Origin: Tubulanus polymorphus
Taxonomy: Eukaryota > Nemertea > Palaeonemertea > Tubulaniformes > Tubulanidae
Length of the DNA: 64,000 nucleotides
Direction of reading: 5' to 3'
Assembly: GCF_964204645.1 (NCBI RefSeq)
Contig: NC_134029.1
Coordinates: forward strand, 15,430,850-15,494,849
Of the stretch, positions 1 to 11,600 are shown in pieces. Made by a program: the position numbers and the translations under genes. Positions within the stretch are counted from its first letter, which is position 1, and each line of letters begins with the position of its first letter. Under the pieces are notes generated by a model. The model did not search any database. It had not been told where the DNA came from and worked only from the letters and a program-made list of their open reading frames with translations.

Positions 1-3000
1 TAAAACCAAAATAATGAATTGTCGCGGGCGATAAAACCAAAATAATGAATTGTCCTGGGCGACAAAACCAAAATATTGAATTGTTGCGGGCGATAAAACC
101 AAACTAATGAATTGTTGCGGGCGATAAAACGAAAATAATGAATTGTCGCGGGCGATAAAACCAAAATAATGAATTGTCGCGGGCGACAAAACCAAAATAA
201 TGTATTGTCGCAGGCAATAAAACCAAAATAATGAATTGTCGCTGGTGATAAAACCAAAATATTGAATTGTCGCAGGCGATAAAACCAAAATATTGAAGTG
301 TCGTAGGCGATAAAACCGCGACAAAAAAAAAAATTGTTGCAGGCGATAAAACCAAAATAATGAATTGTCGCGTGCTACAAAACCAAAATAATGAACTGTC
401 GCGGGCGATTAAACCAAAATAATGAATTGTCGCGGGCGATAAAACCAAAATAATGAAATGTCCCGGGCGACAAAACCAAAATATTGAATTGTTGCGGGCG
501 ACAAAACCAAACTAATGAATTGTTGCGGGCGATAAAACCAAAATAATGAATTGTCACTGGCGATAAAACCAAAATATTGAATTGTCGCAGGCTATAAAAC
601 CGCGACAAAAAAAAATTGTCGCGGGCGATAAAGCCAAAATAATGAATTGTCGCGTGCGACAACACCAAAATAATGAATTGTCGCGGGCGATAAAACCAAA
701 ATAATGAATTGTCGCTGGTGATAAAACCAAAATATTGAATTGTCGCAGGCGATAAAACCAAAATATTGAAGTGTCGTAGGCGATAAAACCGCGACAAAAA
801 AAAAATTGTCGCAGGCGATAAAACCAAAATAATGAATTGTCGCGTGCTACAAAACCAAAATAATGAAATGACGCGGACGATAAAACCAAAATAATGAATT
901 GTCACGGGCGATAAAACCAAAATAATGAATTGACCCGGGCGACAAAACCAAAATATTGAATTGTCGCGGGCGACAAAACCAAAATAATGTATTGTCGCGG
1001 GCGATAAAACCAAAATAATGAATTGTCGCTGGTGATAAAACCAAAATATTGAATTGTCGCAGGCGATAAAACCAAAATATTGAAGTGTCGTAGGCGATAA
1101 AACCGCGACAAAAAAAAAAATTGTTGCAGGCGATAAAACCAAAATAATGAATTGTCGCGTGCTACAAAACCAAAATAATGAACTGTCGCGGGCGATTAAA
1201 CCAAAATAATGAATTGTCGCGGGCGATAAAACCAAAATAATGAAATGTCCCTGGCGACAAAACCAAAATATTGAATTGTTGCGGGCGATAAAACCAAAAT
1301 AATGAATTGTCGCGGGCGACAAAACCAAAATAATGTATTGTCGCAGGCAATAAAACCAAAATAATGAATTGTCGCTGGTGATAAAACCAAAATATTGAAT
1401 TGTCGCAGGCGATAAAACCAAAATATTGAAGTGTCGTAGGCGATAAAACCGCGACAAAAAAAAAATTGTCGCAGGCGATAAAACCAAAATAATGAATTGT
1501 CGCGTGCTGCAAAACCAAAATAATGAAATGACGCGGACGATAAAACCAAAATAATGAATTGTCACGGGCGATAAAACCAAAATAATGAATTGACCCGGGC
1601 GACAAAACCAAAATATTGAATTGTCGCGGGCGACAAAACCAAAATAATGTATTGTCGCGGGCGATAAAACCAAAATAATGAATTGTCGCTGGTGATAAAA
1701 CCAAAATATTGAATTGTCGCAGGCGATAAAACCAAAATATTGAAGTGTCGTAGGCGATAAAACCGCGACAAAAAAAAAAATTGTTGCAGGCGATAAAACC
1801 AAAATAATGAATTGTTGCGTGCTACAAAACCAAAATAATGAACTGTCGCGGGCGATTAAACCAAAATAATGAATTGTCGCGGGCGATAAAACCAAAATAA
1901 TGAAATGTCCCGGGCGACAAAACCAAAATATTGAATTGTTGCGGGCGACAAAACCAAACTAATGAATTGTTGCGGGCGATAAAACCAAAATAATGAATTG
2001 TCACTGGCGATAAAACCAAAATATTGAATTGTCGCAGGCTATAAAACCGCGACAAAAAAAAATTGTCGCGGGCGATAAAACCAAAATAATGAATTGTCGC
2101 GTGCGACAACACCAAAATAATGAATTGTCGCGGGCGATAAAACCAAAATAATGAATTGTCGCTGGTGATAAAACCAAAATATTGAATTGTCGCAGGCGAT
2201 AAAACCAAAATATTGAAGTGTCGTAGGCGATAAAACCGCGACAAAAAAAAAATTGTCGCAGGCGATAAAACCAAAATAATGAATTGTCGCGTGCTACAAA
2301 ACCAAAATAATGAAATGACGCGGACGATAAAACCAAAATAATGAATTGTCACGGGCGATAAAACCAAAATAATGAATTGACCCGGGCGACAAAACCAAAA
2401 TATTGAATTGTCGCGGGCGACAAAACCAAAATAATGTATTGTCGCGGGCGATAAAACCAAAATAATGAATTGTCGCTGGTGATAAAACCAAAATATTGAA
2501 TTGTCGCAGGCGATAAAACCAAAATATTGAAGTGTCGTAGGCGATAAAACCGCGACAAAAAAAAAATTGTTGCAGGCGATAAAACCAAAATAATGAATTG
2601 TCGCGTGCTACAAAACCAAAATAATGAACTGTCGCGGGCGATTAAACCAAAATAATGAATTGTCGCGGGCGATAAAACCAAAATAATGAAATGTCCCTGG
2701 CGACAAAACCAAAATATTGAATTGTTGCGGGCGATAAAACCAAAATAATGAATTGTCGCGGGCGACAAAACCAAAATAATGTATTGTCGCAGGCAATAAA
2801 ACCAAAATAATGAATTGTCGCTGGTGATAAAACCAAAATATTGAATTGTCGCAGGCGATAAAACCAAAATATTGAAGTGTCGTAGGCGATAAAACCGCGA
2901 CAAAAAAAAAATTGTCGCAGGCGATAAAACCAAAATAATGAATTGTCGCGTGCTGCAAAACCAAAATAATGAAATGACGCGGACGATAAAACCAAAATAA

Positions 3001-6000
3001 TGAATTGTCACGGGCGATAAAACCAAAATAATGAATTGACCCGGGCGACAAAACCAAAATATTGAATTGTCGCGGGCGACAAAACCAAAATAATGTATTG
3101 TCGCGGGCGATAAAACCAAAATAATGAATTGTCGCTGGTGATAAAACCAAAATATTGAATTGTCGCAGGCGATAAAACCAAAATATTGAAGTGTCGTAGG
3201 CGATAAAACCGCGACAAAAAAAAAAATTGTTGCAGGCGATAAAACCAAAATAATGAATTGTTGCGTGCTACAAAACCAAAATAATGAACTGTCGCGGGCG
3301 ATTAAACCAAAATAATGAATTGTCGCGGGCGATAAAACCAAAATAATGAAATGTCCCGGGCGACAAAACCAAAATATTGAATTGTTGCGGGCGACAAAAC
3401 CAAACTAATGAATTGTTGCGGGCGATAAAACCAAAATAATGAATTGTCACTGGCGATAAAACCAAAATATTGAATTGTCGCAGGCTATAAAACCGCGACA
3501 AAAAAAAATTGTCGCGGGCGATAAAACCAAAATAATGAATTGTCGCGTGCGACAACACCAAAATAATGAATTGTCGCGGGCGATAAAACCAAAATAATGA
3601 ATTGTCGCTGGTGATAAAACCAAAATATTGAATTGTCGCAGGCGATAAAACCAAAATATTGAAGTGTCGTAGGCGATAAAACCGCGACAAAAAAAAATTG
3701 TCGCAGGCGATAAAACCAAAATAATGAATTGTCGCGTGCTACAAAACCAAAATAATGAAATGACGCGGACGATAAAACCAAAATAATGAATTGTCACGGG
3801 CGATAAAACCAAAATAATGAATTGACCCGGGCGACAAAACCAAAATATTGAATTGTCGCGGGCGACAAAACCAAAATAATGTATTGTCGCGGGCGATAAA
3901 ACCAAAATAATGAATTGTCGCTGGTGATAAAACCAAAATATTGAATTGTCGCAGGCGATAAAACCAAAATATTGAAGTGTCGTAGGCGATAAAACCGTGA
4001 CAAAAAAAAAAATTGTTGCAGGCGATAAAACCAAAATAATGAATTGTCGCGTGCTACAAAACCAAAATAATGAACTGTCGCGGGCGATTAAACCAAAATA
4101 ATGAATTGTCGCGGGCGATAAAACCAAAATAATGAACTGTCGCGGGCGATTAAACCAAAATAATGAATTGTCGCGGGCGATAAAACCAAAATAATGAAAT
4201 GTCCCGGGCGACAAAACCAAAATATTGAATTGTTGCGGGCGACAAAACCAAACTAATGAATTGTTGCGGGCGATAAAACCAAAATAATGAATTGTCACTG
4301 GCGATAAAACCAAAATAATGAATTGTCGCGGGCGATAAAACCAAAATAATAAATTGTCCCGGGCGACAAAACCAAAATAATGTATTGTCGCAGGCAATAA
4401 AACCAAAATAATGAATTGTCGCTGGTGATAAAACCAAAATATTGAATTGTCGCAGGCGATAAAACCAAAATAATGAATTGTCACGGGCGATAAAACCAAA
4501 ATAATGAATTGTCGCTGGCGATAAAACCAAAATATTGAATTGTCGCAGCCGATAAAACCGCGACATAAAAAAAATTGTCGCAGGCGATAAAACCAAAATA
4601 ATGAATTGTCGCGGGCGATAAAACCAAAATAATGAATTGTCGCGGGCGACAAAACCAAAATAATGTATTGTCGCGGGCGATAAAACCAAAATAATGAATT
4701 GTCGCTGGTGATAAAACCAAAATATTGAATTGTCGCAGGCGATAAAACCAAAATATTGAAGTGTCGTAGGCGATAAAACCGCGACAAAAAAAAAATTGTT
4801 GCAGGCGATAAAACCAAAATAATGAATTGTCGCGTGCTACAAAACCAAAATAATGAACTGTCGCGGGCGATAAAACCAAAATAATGAATTGTCGCGGGCG
4901 ATAAAACCAAAATAATGAATTGTCCCGGGCGACAAAACCAAAATATGGAATTGTTGCGGGCGACAAAACCAAACTAATGAATTGTTGCGGGCGATAAAAC
5001 CAAAATAATGAATTGTCACTGGCGATAAAACCAAAATATTGAATTGTCGCAGGCTATAAAACCGCGACAAAAAAAAATTGTCGCGGGCGATAAAACCAAA
5101 ATAATGAATTGTCGCGTGCGACAAGACCAAAATAATGAATTGTCGCGGGCGATAAAACCAAAATAATGAATTGTCGCGGGCGATAAAACCAAAATAATGA
5201 ATTGTCCCGGGCGACAAAACCAAAATATTGAATTGTTGCGGGCGACAAAACCAAACTAATGAATTGTTGCGGGCGATAAAACCAAAATAATGAATTGTCA
5301 CTGGCGATAAAACCAAAATATTGAATTGTCTCAGGCTATAAAACCGCGACAAAAAAAAATTGTCGCGGGCGATAAAACCAAAATAATGAATTGTCGCGTG
5401 CGACAACACCAAAATAATGAATTGTCGCGGGCGATAAAACCAAAATAATGAATTGTCGCGGGCGACAAAACCAAAATAATGTATTGTCGCAGGCAATAAA
5501 ACCAAAATAATGAATTGTCGCTGGTGATGAAACCAAAATATTGAATTGTCGCAGGCGATAAAACCAAAATATTGAAGTGTCGTAGGCGATAAAACCGCGA
5601 CAAAAAAAAAATTGTCGCAGGCGATAAAACCAAAATAATGAATTGTCGCGTGCTACAAAACCAAAATAATGAAATGACGCGGGCGATAAAACCAAAATAA
5701 TGAATTGTCGCGGGCGATAAAACCAAAATAATGAATTGTCCCGGGCGACAAAACCAAAATATTGAATTGTTGCGGGCGACAAAACCAAACTAATGAATTG
5801 TTGCGGGCGGTAAAACCAAAATAATGAATTGTCACTGGCGATAAAACCAAAATATTGAATTGTCGCAGGCTATAAAACCGCGACAAAAAAAAAATTGTCG
5901 CGGGCGATAAAACCAAAATAATGAATTGTCGCGTGCGACAACACCAAAATAATGAATTGTCGCGGGCGATAAAACCAAAATATTGAATTGTCGCAGGCTA

Positions 6001-6141
6001 TAAAACCGCGACAAAAAAAAAATTGTCGCGGGCGATAAAACCAAAATAATGAATTGTCGCGTGCGACAACACCAAAATAATGAATTGTCGCGGGCGATAA
6101 AACCAAAATAATGAATTGTCGGGGGCGCCAAAACCGAAATT
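1..6141. repeat. 31-bp minisatellite array M1 (runs off left edge)
   Basis: About 200 head-to-tail copies of a 31-bp unit; a typical unit is 154-184. Two main variants begin GATAAAACC or GACAAAACC, and all share the core TTGTCGCGGGCGA. The array is interrupted only by variant units with an A-tract (TATAAAACCGCGAC, 7-10 A, TTGTCGC), for example near 315, 605 and 790. The - strand of the unit contains no stop in any frame. Because 31 is not a multiple of 3, long - strand frames of up to 506 codons appear, encoding a 31-residue aromatic repeat; I regard them as non-coding. The array ends at 6141 in a small inverted motif (GGCGCCAAAAC / GTTTTGTCGCC) leading into segment A1. Confidence 0.97.
361..4150. 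repeat. Higher-order repeat of ~1446 bp within M1
   Basis: Blocks of distinctive 31-bp variants recur with a period of about 1446 bp. The A-tract variant appears near 605, 2050 and 3497, and near 790, 2237 and 3685. The GTGCTACAAAACC/GGGCGATTAAACC pair appears near 361, 1807 and 3255, with a second set near 1147, 2596 and 4044. Each period has two sub-blocks of about 790 and 660 bp. Differences between periods are few and mostly A-tract length, which indicates recent amplification of a multi-unit block. Confidence 0.85.
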
Positions 6142-7835
6142 ATTGTTTTGTCGCCTTATTTTAGTTTTGTCGTTTTGTTATAATGTTGCCCTTATTTGCA
6201 TATACGTGTTTTTTACGCATGGCCCTTATCAGCAACCATACTATAAAGCCATAAGGTCGCGTAAAACTCGATAAACACTTCAAGCGACACAGCGAAAGAT
6301 CTCCTTTCCCCCACAGCGAACGCTTAGAAGTGGCTACTAGCCCTATGTAGGCCTATGTATATGCGTAGGCCTAACATCCGGACAGATTGGTCGTAGGCCT
6401 ATTGAATAAAAACCCACCTAAATATCGTAAATTTTGTTTTGAAGTTCAATCCAATGAGTCCGTTAATAAAGGCAACAATTATACTGTGTTTTAGTATAGC
6501 TCAGTACCGGTAGGCCTAAAGCCGCGTAAAACTCGATAAACACTTCAAGCGACACAGCGAACGATCTTCTTTCCCCCACAGCGAACGCTTACTCCGAATG
6601 TCAAGTGTGAGTCCAGCATACGGAAAGGAGTGTGTTATATACTTGTTTTTAGTAAATACCTTGTGCATTTGACAATGATCGGTATGCACTGTAGGAAATA
6701 TAGAGTATTGATGGTATTGGTATAGAGTTTGTAGCCCGCGGCCGAATAAAGTAATATATTATTTTATTTTGATACCTCGTCGACATAACAGCTTTTCTCC
6801 GCTATATCTCTTCGGCGTGTTTGGTTTAGGCCTACGATTCCCCGGTACACTAAAGATATATCTTAGTAAATACACGGTTAATTCGGTGAAGAAAAATAGG
6901 TATTGTTAAACTAACTCCTTGAAACCCGCAGCCAAATCACTAGTAGTAATAAATTAATTTGTACTCGATTTGATTCTCATGATGAGGAGAAACTCGCAGC
7001 TGATCCCCGGAACGACGATGTAGTAACACACGTCGATTCGTCGATGTTTACGGCTCGACAGAGCTTTTAAAATCTAAAGTAGTAAATTTCCAGTGTATCG
7101 GTAATATGATCTGATGAGGAAAATGGGCTATTGTTAAAATCACTGTTTGAAGACCGCGACTGAATGTGAAGTCTGCGGCAATAAATTAGTTCATTTATAC
7201 TTGAATTGATAATCGAAGTGACAGTCGGCCTGCGGGTTGATTTCGGGATGACGACTCGAAAAACATGTCGCCCCATTGAATGGGGCTAAATTTTCGATGT
7301 TTACGGCCCGACAGCGCTTTTGTAACGATGATTCGTGAAAAAACACGCGGGCTATTTGTAGATCTCAGTGAGCTGAACGATATTATATGGATTGTATATG
7401 AAACAGCGGTAAGGTAACAAAGCCTATGTTCTTTTGGTAAAAATAGTGTGGAAGAAAATAATAATAAATATAGCTGCAAAGCAGCGATAACGGGTTTTCT
7501 GCACAGTCTTAGAATCCTGTTCAACGGTGGATTTCAACAAAGCATTTGATAAGGCTCAACATCAGCCATTACTGAACAGGCTATTAGGAAACAGTATCAA
7601 TGATAGGTCGCCCAAATGGCACAGCAGTTATCTCTGAACGGAAACTTGTAACCGAAATCAACGGAACGCCTCATCTTGGAGACGGTCTAACTAGTGGAGT
7701 CACGCAAGGTAGTATCCTAAGTCGTCTTCTGTTTAATGTCCTGACAAATGACATACACAGTAATCCAAAATATACCAGACCGAGTAAATTTCCAAAACAA
7801 CCTTAACACACTGTTCCACCAAAAACTTAATGTTC
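6142..7835. repeat. Complex segment A1
   Basis: Non-minisatellite spacer, first of four A segments. It holds three diverged tandem units of ~215 bp starting with TAGTAAAT at about 6649, 6865 and 7079; shared landmarks include a CCGCGGC/CCCGCAGCC/CCGCGACTG position and TCGATGTTTACGGCTCGACAG. It then carries a conserved core (ATATAGCTGCAAAGCAGC, then GATAACGGGTTTTCTG, at about 7468-7502) and a broken LINE reverse-transcriptase piece. A ~70-bp block (6256-6327) is repeated at 6522-6592 around ~195 bp of AGGCCT-rich filler; A3 and A4 lack this. A relic of the same family lies at 39040-39275. Confidence 0.9.
7522..7790 (+). pseudogene. LINE reverse-transcriptase fragment in A1
   Basis: Translated conceptually, this contains RT fingers/palm motifs of a non-LTR retrotransposon: VDFNKAFDK (motif A region), a KWHSSYL stretch, then after a frameshift near 7640 SERKLVTEINGTP and TSGVTQGSILSRLLFN (motif B region). 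Only about 85 residues survive, with no catalytic YADD and at least one frameshift. It is passive cargo of the repeat: the same fragment occurs at 12982-13250 and, shortened, at 19490-19666. Confidence 0.75.
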
Positions 7836-8143
7836 CGACAAAACCACGTGCGACAAAACCAAAATTATGAATTGTCGCGGGTGACAAAACCAAAATATTG
7901 AATTGTCACGGGCGACAAAACAAAAATAATGAATTGTCGCGGTCGATAAAACCAAAATAATGAATTGTCGCGGGCGATAAAACCACAATAATGAATTGTC
8001 GCGGTCGTTAAAACCAAAATATTGAATTGTTGCGGGCGATAAAACCAAAATATTGAATTGTCGCGGACGACAAAAACAAACTATTGAATTGTTGCGTGCG
8101 ACAAAACCAAAATAATGAATTGTCGCGGGCGACAAAACCAAAC
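7836..8143. repeat. 31-bp minisatellite array M2
   Basis: About ten 31-bp units between A1 and B1, slightly more diverged than M1 (for example GGTCGATAAAACC and GGACGACAAAAAC). It starts in a degenerate GACAAAACCACGTG unit and ends GACAAAACCAAAC before B1. Confidence 0.95.
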
Positions 8144-9142
8144 TAGGGGCCCAGGGATACCATGCTCACTTGGGCAGTGGTTTCAAATGCTCAACAATCT
8201 AACAATTTCAATACAAAACGCCCTCTAGTGACCATATACAAAAACTAATGACCTTGAAACCCACCACAATCATAGAACATGTGAGCAGCTATGATTTTGT
8301 AATTGATTGTCATAACAAAATATGCCTCGTTACCAATTTAATATGGAAATACTAAGTTATTCTACTATTCAATGCCCCCTGGTGACCATATGCAAAACCC
8401 AATGACCTTAAAACTCACCACAATCGTAGTACATGTCATGAAATACAACTTTGCAATTGATCATAGTAACAAAATATGCCCAGGTACCAATCTAATAAGG
8501 AAATACTAAGCCATTCTACTATTCAGCGCCCCCTGGTGACTATATGGAATAACTAATGTCCTTAAAAACTCACCACAATCATAGACGATGTCATGAACTA
8601 CAACTTTGCCATTGATCATGGTAACAAAATATGCCTTGGTACAAATATAATATAGCGATACTAAGTTATTGTATTATTCAACGCCCCCTGATGGCCACAT
8701 ACAAAAACCAATGACCTTAAAACTCACCAAAATCATAGAACACGTTATGGGCTACAACTTTGCAATTGAATATAGTAACACAATATGCTTAGGTATCAAT
8801 TAATTGTGGAAAAACTTTTTCCCACCTACGAATGAGTACTGATGACACCAAGATGGCCGCCAATTGCGTCATAATTGGCTGATCAAAAATACCTGTTGTA
8901 GGTATAAAACATCCCTCTCTAAAGAATATCCACCAGCAATTGCAATGAGAAATGGCAAACCAGTAGGAAGCTACGGGACCTAGAATTCTGGCCAAAATTG
9001 ACATTTTTGGGCACTAAAAAGGTCATAGGACGGCCATCTTGAGTCAGATTGACCCAATTTTCTTTGCTGATGGGCCTTTGGTAGATTCAAATATAAACGA
9101 AAGATCAAGGTAATTGATCAAAGCGTCTTCAAAATTTTCTTC
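8144..9142. repeat. Complex segment B1 with four ~154-bp tandem units
   Basis: Segment B starts TAGGGGCCCAGG and contains four tandem units of about 154 bp. Each has an (AA)CGCCCCCTGGTG-type core, the phrase AATGACCTTAAAACTCACC, then TAACAAAATATGCCTAGGTACC. After the units come a GATGGCCGCCAATTGCG stretch and a TTTGGTAGATTCAAATATAAACG tail cut short at the following minisatellite. No coding potential seen. The tail continues further in B3 and B4, so B1 and B2 are truncated forms. Confidence 0.9.
8219..8693 (-). promoter_or_regulatory. Four CTCF-like motifs spaced 154 bp (B1)
   Basis: Cores at 8219-8230, 8373-8384, 8527-8538 and 8682-8693. Read on the - strand, the third gives CACCAGGGGGCGCTG, which agrees with the animal CTCF consensus core CCACCAGGGGGCGC at all but one position. 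The others are one to several changes away, the first being the most degraded. The match is by eye to a remembered consensus; occupancy is inference. Confidence 0.4.
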
Positions 9143-11600
9143 GGGTGACAAAACCAAAACAATGAATTGTCGCGGGCGATAAAACCAAAATAATGAATTG
9201 TCTCGTGCGACAAAACCAAAATAATGAATTGTCGCGGGCAATAAAACCAAAATAATGAATTATCGCGGGCGATAAAACCAAAATATTGAATTGTCGCGGG
9301 CGATAAAACCAAAATAATGAATTGTCGCGGGCGACAAAACCAGAAAAAGAATCGTGGGGGCGACAAAACCAAAATAATGAATTATCGCGGGCGATAAAAC
9401 CAAAAGGAAGAATTGTCGCGGGCGACAAAACCAAAAAAATGAATTGTCGCTGGAGATAAAACCAAAGTAATGAATTGTCGCAGGTGACAAAACCAAAATA
9501 TTGAATTGTCGCGGGCGACAAAACCAAAATATTGAATTGTCGCGGGCGACAAAACCAGACTAATGAATTGTCGCGGGCGACAAAACCAAAAAAAGAATTG
9601 TCGGGGCGACAAAACCAAAATAATGAATTGTCGCGGGCGATAAAACCAAAATAATGAATTGTCGCGGGTGACAAAACCAAAATGGTGAATTCTCGCGGGC
9701 GACAAAACCAAAAGGGTGAATTGTCGCTGGCGACAAAACCAAAATAATGAATTGTCGCGGGCGACAAAACCAAAATGGTGAATTGTCCAGCCGACAAAAC
9801 CAAAATGGTGAATTGTCGCGGGCGACATAACCAAAATAATGAATTGTCGCGGGCGATAAAACCAAAATGATGAATTGTCTCGGCCGACAAAACCAAAATA
9901 ATTAATTGTCGCGGGTGATAAAACCAAAATAATGAATTATCGCGGGCGATAAAACCAAAATATTGAATTGTCGCGGGCGATTAAACCAAAATAATGAATT
10001 GTCGCGGGCGACAAAACCAAAACATTGAATATTGAATTGTCGCGGGCGACAAAACCAAAAAATGAATTGTCGCGGGCGACAAATCCAAAATAATGAATTG
10101 TCGCTGGAGAAAAAACCAAAGTAATGAATTGTCGTGGGCGATAAAACCAAAACATTGAATTGTCGCGGGCGACAGAACCAAAATATTGAATTGTTGCGGG
10201 CGACAAAACCAAACTAATGAATTGTTGCGGGCGATAAAACCAAAATAATGAATTGTCACTGGCGATAAAACCAAAATATTGAATTGTCGCAGGCTATAAA
10301 ACCGCGACAAAAAAAAATTGTCGCGGGCGATAAAACCAAAATAATGAATTGTCGCGTGCGACAAGACCAAAATAATGAATTGTCGCGGGCGATAAAACCA
10401 AAATAATGAATTGTCGCGGGCGATAAAACCAAAATAATGAATTGTCCCGGGCGACATAACCAAAATATTGAATTGTTGCGGGCGACAAAACCAAACTAAT
10501 GAATTGTTGCGGGCGATAAAACCAAAATAATGAATTGTCACTGGCGATAAAACCAAAATATTGAATTGTCTCAGGCTATAAAACCGCGACAAAAAAAAAT
10601 TGTCGCGGGCGATAAAACCAAAATAATGAATTGTCGCGTGCGACAACGCCAAAATAATGAATTGTTGCGGGCGATAAAACCAAAATAATGAATTGTCGCG
10701 GGCGACAAAACCAAAATAATGTATTGTCGCAGGCAATAAAACCAAAATAATGAATTGTCGCTGGTGATAAAACCAAAATATTGAATTGTCGCAGGCGATA
10801 AAACCAAAATATTGAAGTGTCGTAGGCGATAAAACCGCGACAAAAAAAAAATTGTCGCAGGCGATAAAACCAAAATAATGAATTGTCGCGTGCTACAAAA
10901 CCAAAATAATGAAATGACGCGGGCGATAAAACCAAAATAATGAATTGTCGCGGGCGATAAAACCAAAATAATGAATTGTCCCGGGCGACAAAACCAAAAT
11001 ATTGAATTGTTGCGGGCGACAACACCAAACTAATGAATTGTTGCGGGCGGTAAAACCAAAATAATGAATTGTCACTGGCGATAAAACCAAAATATTGAAT
11101 TGTCGCAGGCTATAAAACCGCGACAAAAAAAAATTGTCGCGGGCGATAAAACCAAAATAATGAATTGTCGCGGGCGATAAAACCAAAATAATGAATTGTC
11201 CCGGGCGACAAAACCAAAATATTGAATTGTTGCGGGCGACAACACCAAACTAATGAATTGTTGCGGGCGGTAAAACCAAAATAATGAATTGTCACTGGCG
11301 ATAAAACCAAAATATTGAATTGTCGCAGGCTATAAAACCGCGACAAAAAAAAATTGTCGCGGGCGATAAAACCAAAATAATGAATTGTCGCGTGCGACAA
11401 CACCAAAATAATGAATTGTCGCGGGCGATAAAACCAAAATATTGAATTGTCGCAGGCTATAAAACCGCGACAAAAAAAAAATTGTCGCGGGCGATAAAAC
11501 CAAAATAATGAATTGTCGCGTGCGACAACACCAAAATAATGAATTGTCGCGGGCGATAAAACCAAAATAATGAATTGTCGGGGGCGCCAAAACCGAAATT
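9143..11600. repeat. 31-bp minisatellite array M3
   Basis: About 79 units. The left part (9143-10194) has many GACAAAACC units with ATGGTGAATT and AAAAAAGAATT variants. From 10195 it abruptly switches to the HOR-type units seen at 4950-6141, marking the duplication join. Confidence 0.95.

Larger units (their letters stand above)
4950..10194. repeat. Large tandem duplication, copy 1 (M-A1-M-B1-M)
   Basis: This block of about 5.2 kb is followed directly by a near-identical copy. Landmarks shift by 5240 bp at the left (5054 to 10294) and by 5460-5461 bp further right (7067 to 12527; 9260 to 14721). The change is explained by an extra ~220-bp minisatellite block in copy 2 near 11110-11330. The join falls at about 10194: to its left the sequence matches the tail at 15400-15556, to its right it matches the start near 4950. 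Both ends lie in minisatellite, which fits unequal crossing-over. Confidence 0.9.

Noticed and set aside
375-1895. A 506-codon - strand frame (and many others up to 397 codons) in the minisatellite, as a repetitive aromatic protein
   Set aside because: The 31-bp unit has no stop on the - strand in any frame; for random 31-mers this happens with a chance of roughly (61/64)^31, about 0.2. Since 31 is not divisible by 3, all three frames are open in turn. There is no start context, splice pattern or frame conservation; indels are freely tolerated.
1-6141. CRISPR-like array
   Set aside because: The 31-bp repeats are directly adjacent with no unique spacers, there are no cas genes, and the window is eukaryotic.
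7195-7524. 109-codon - strand frame in segment A (repeated at 12655-12984)
   Set aside because: Low-complexity composition, no recognisable domain, and frame not maintained in A3/A4. It is repeat DNA.
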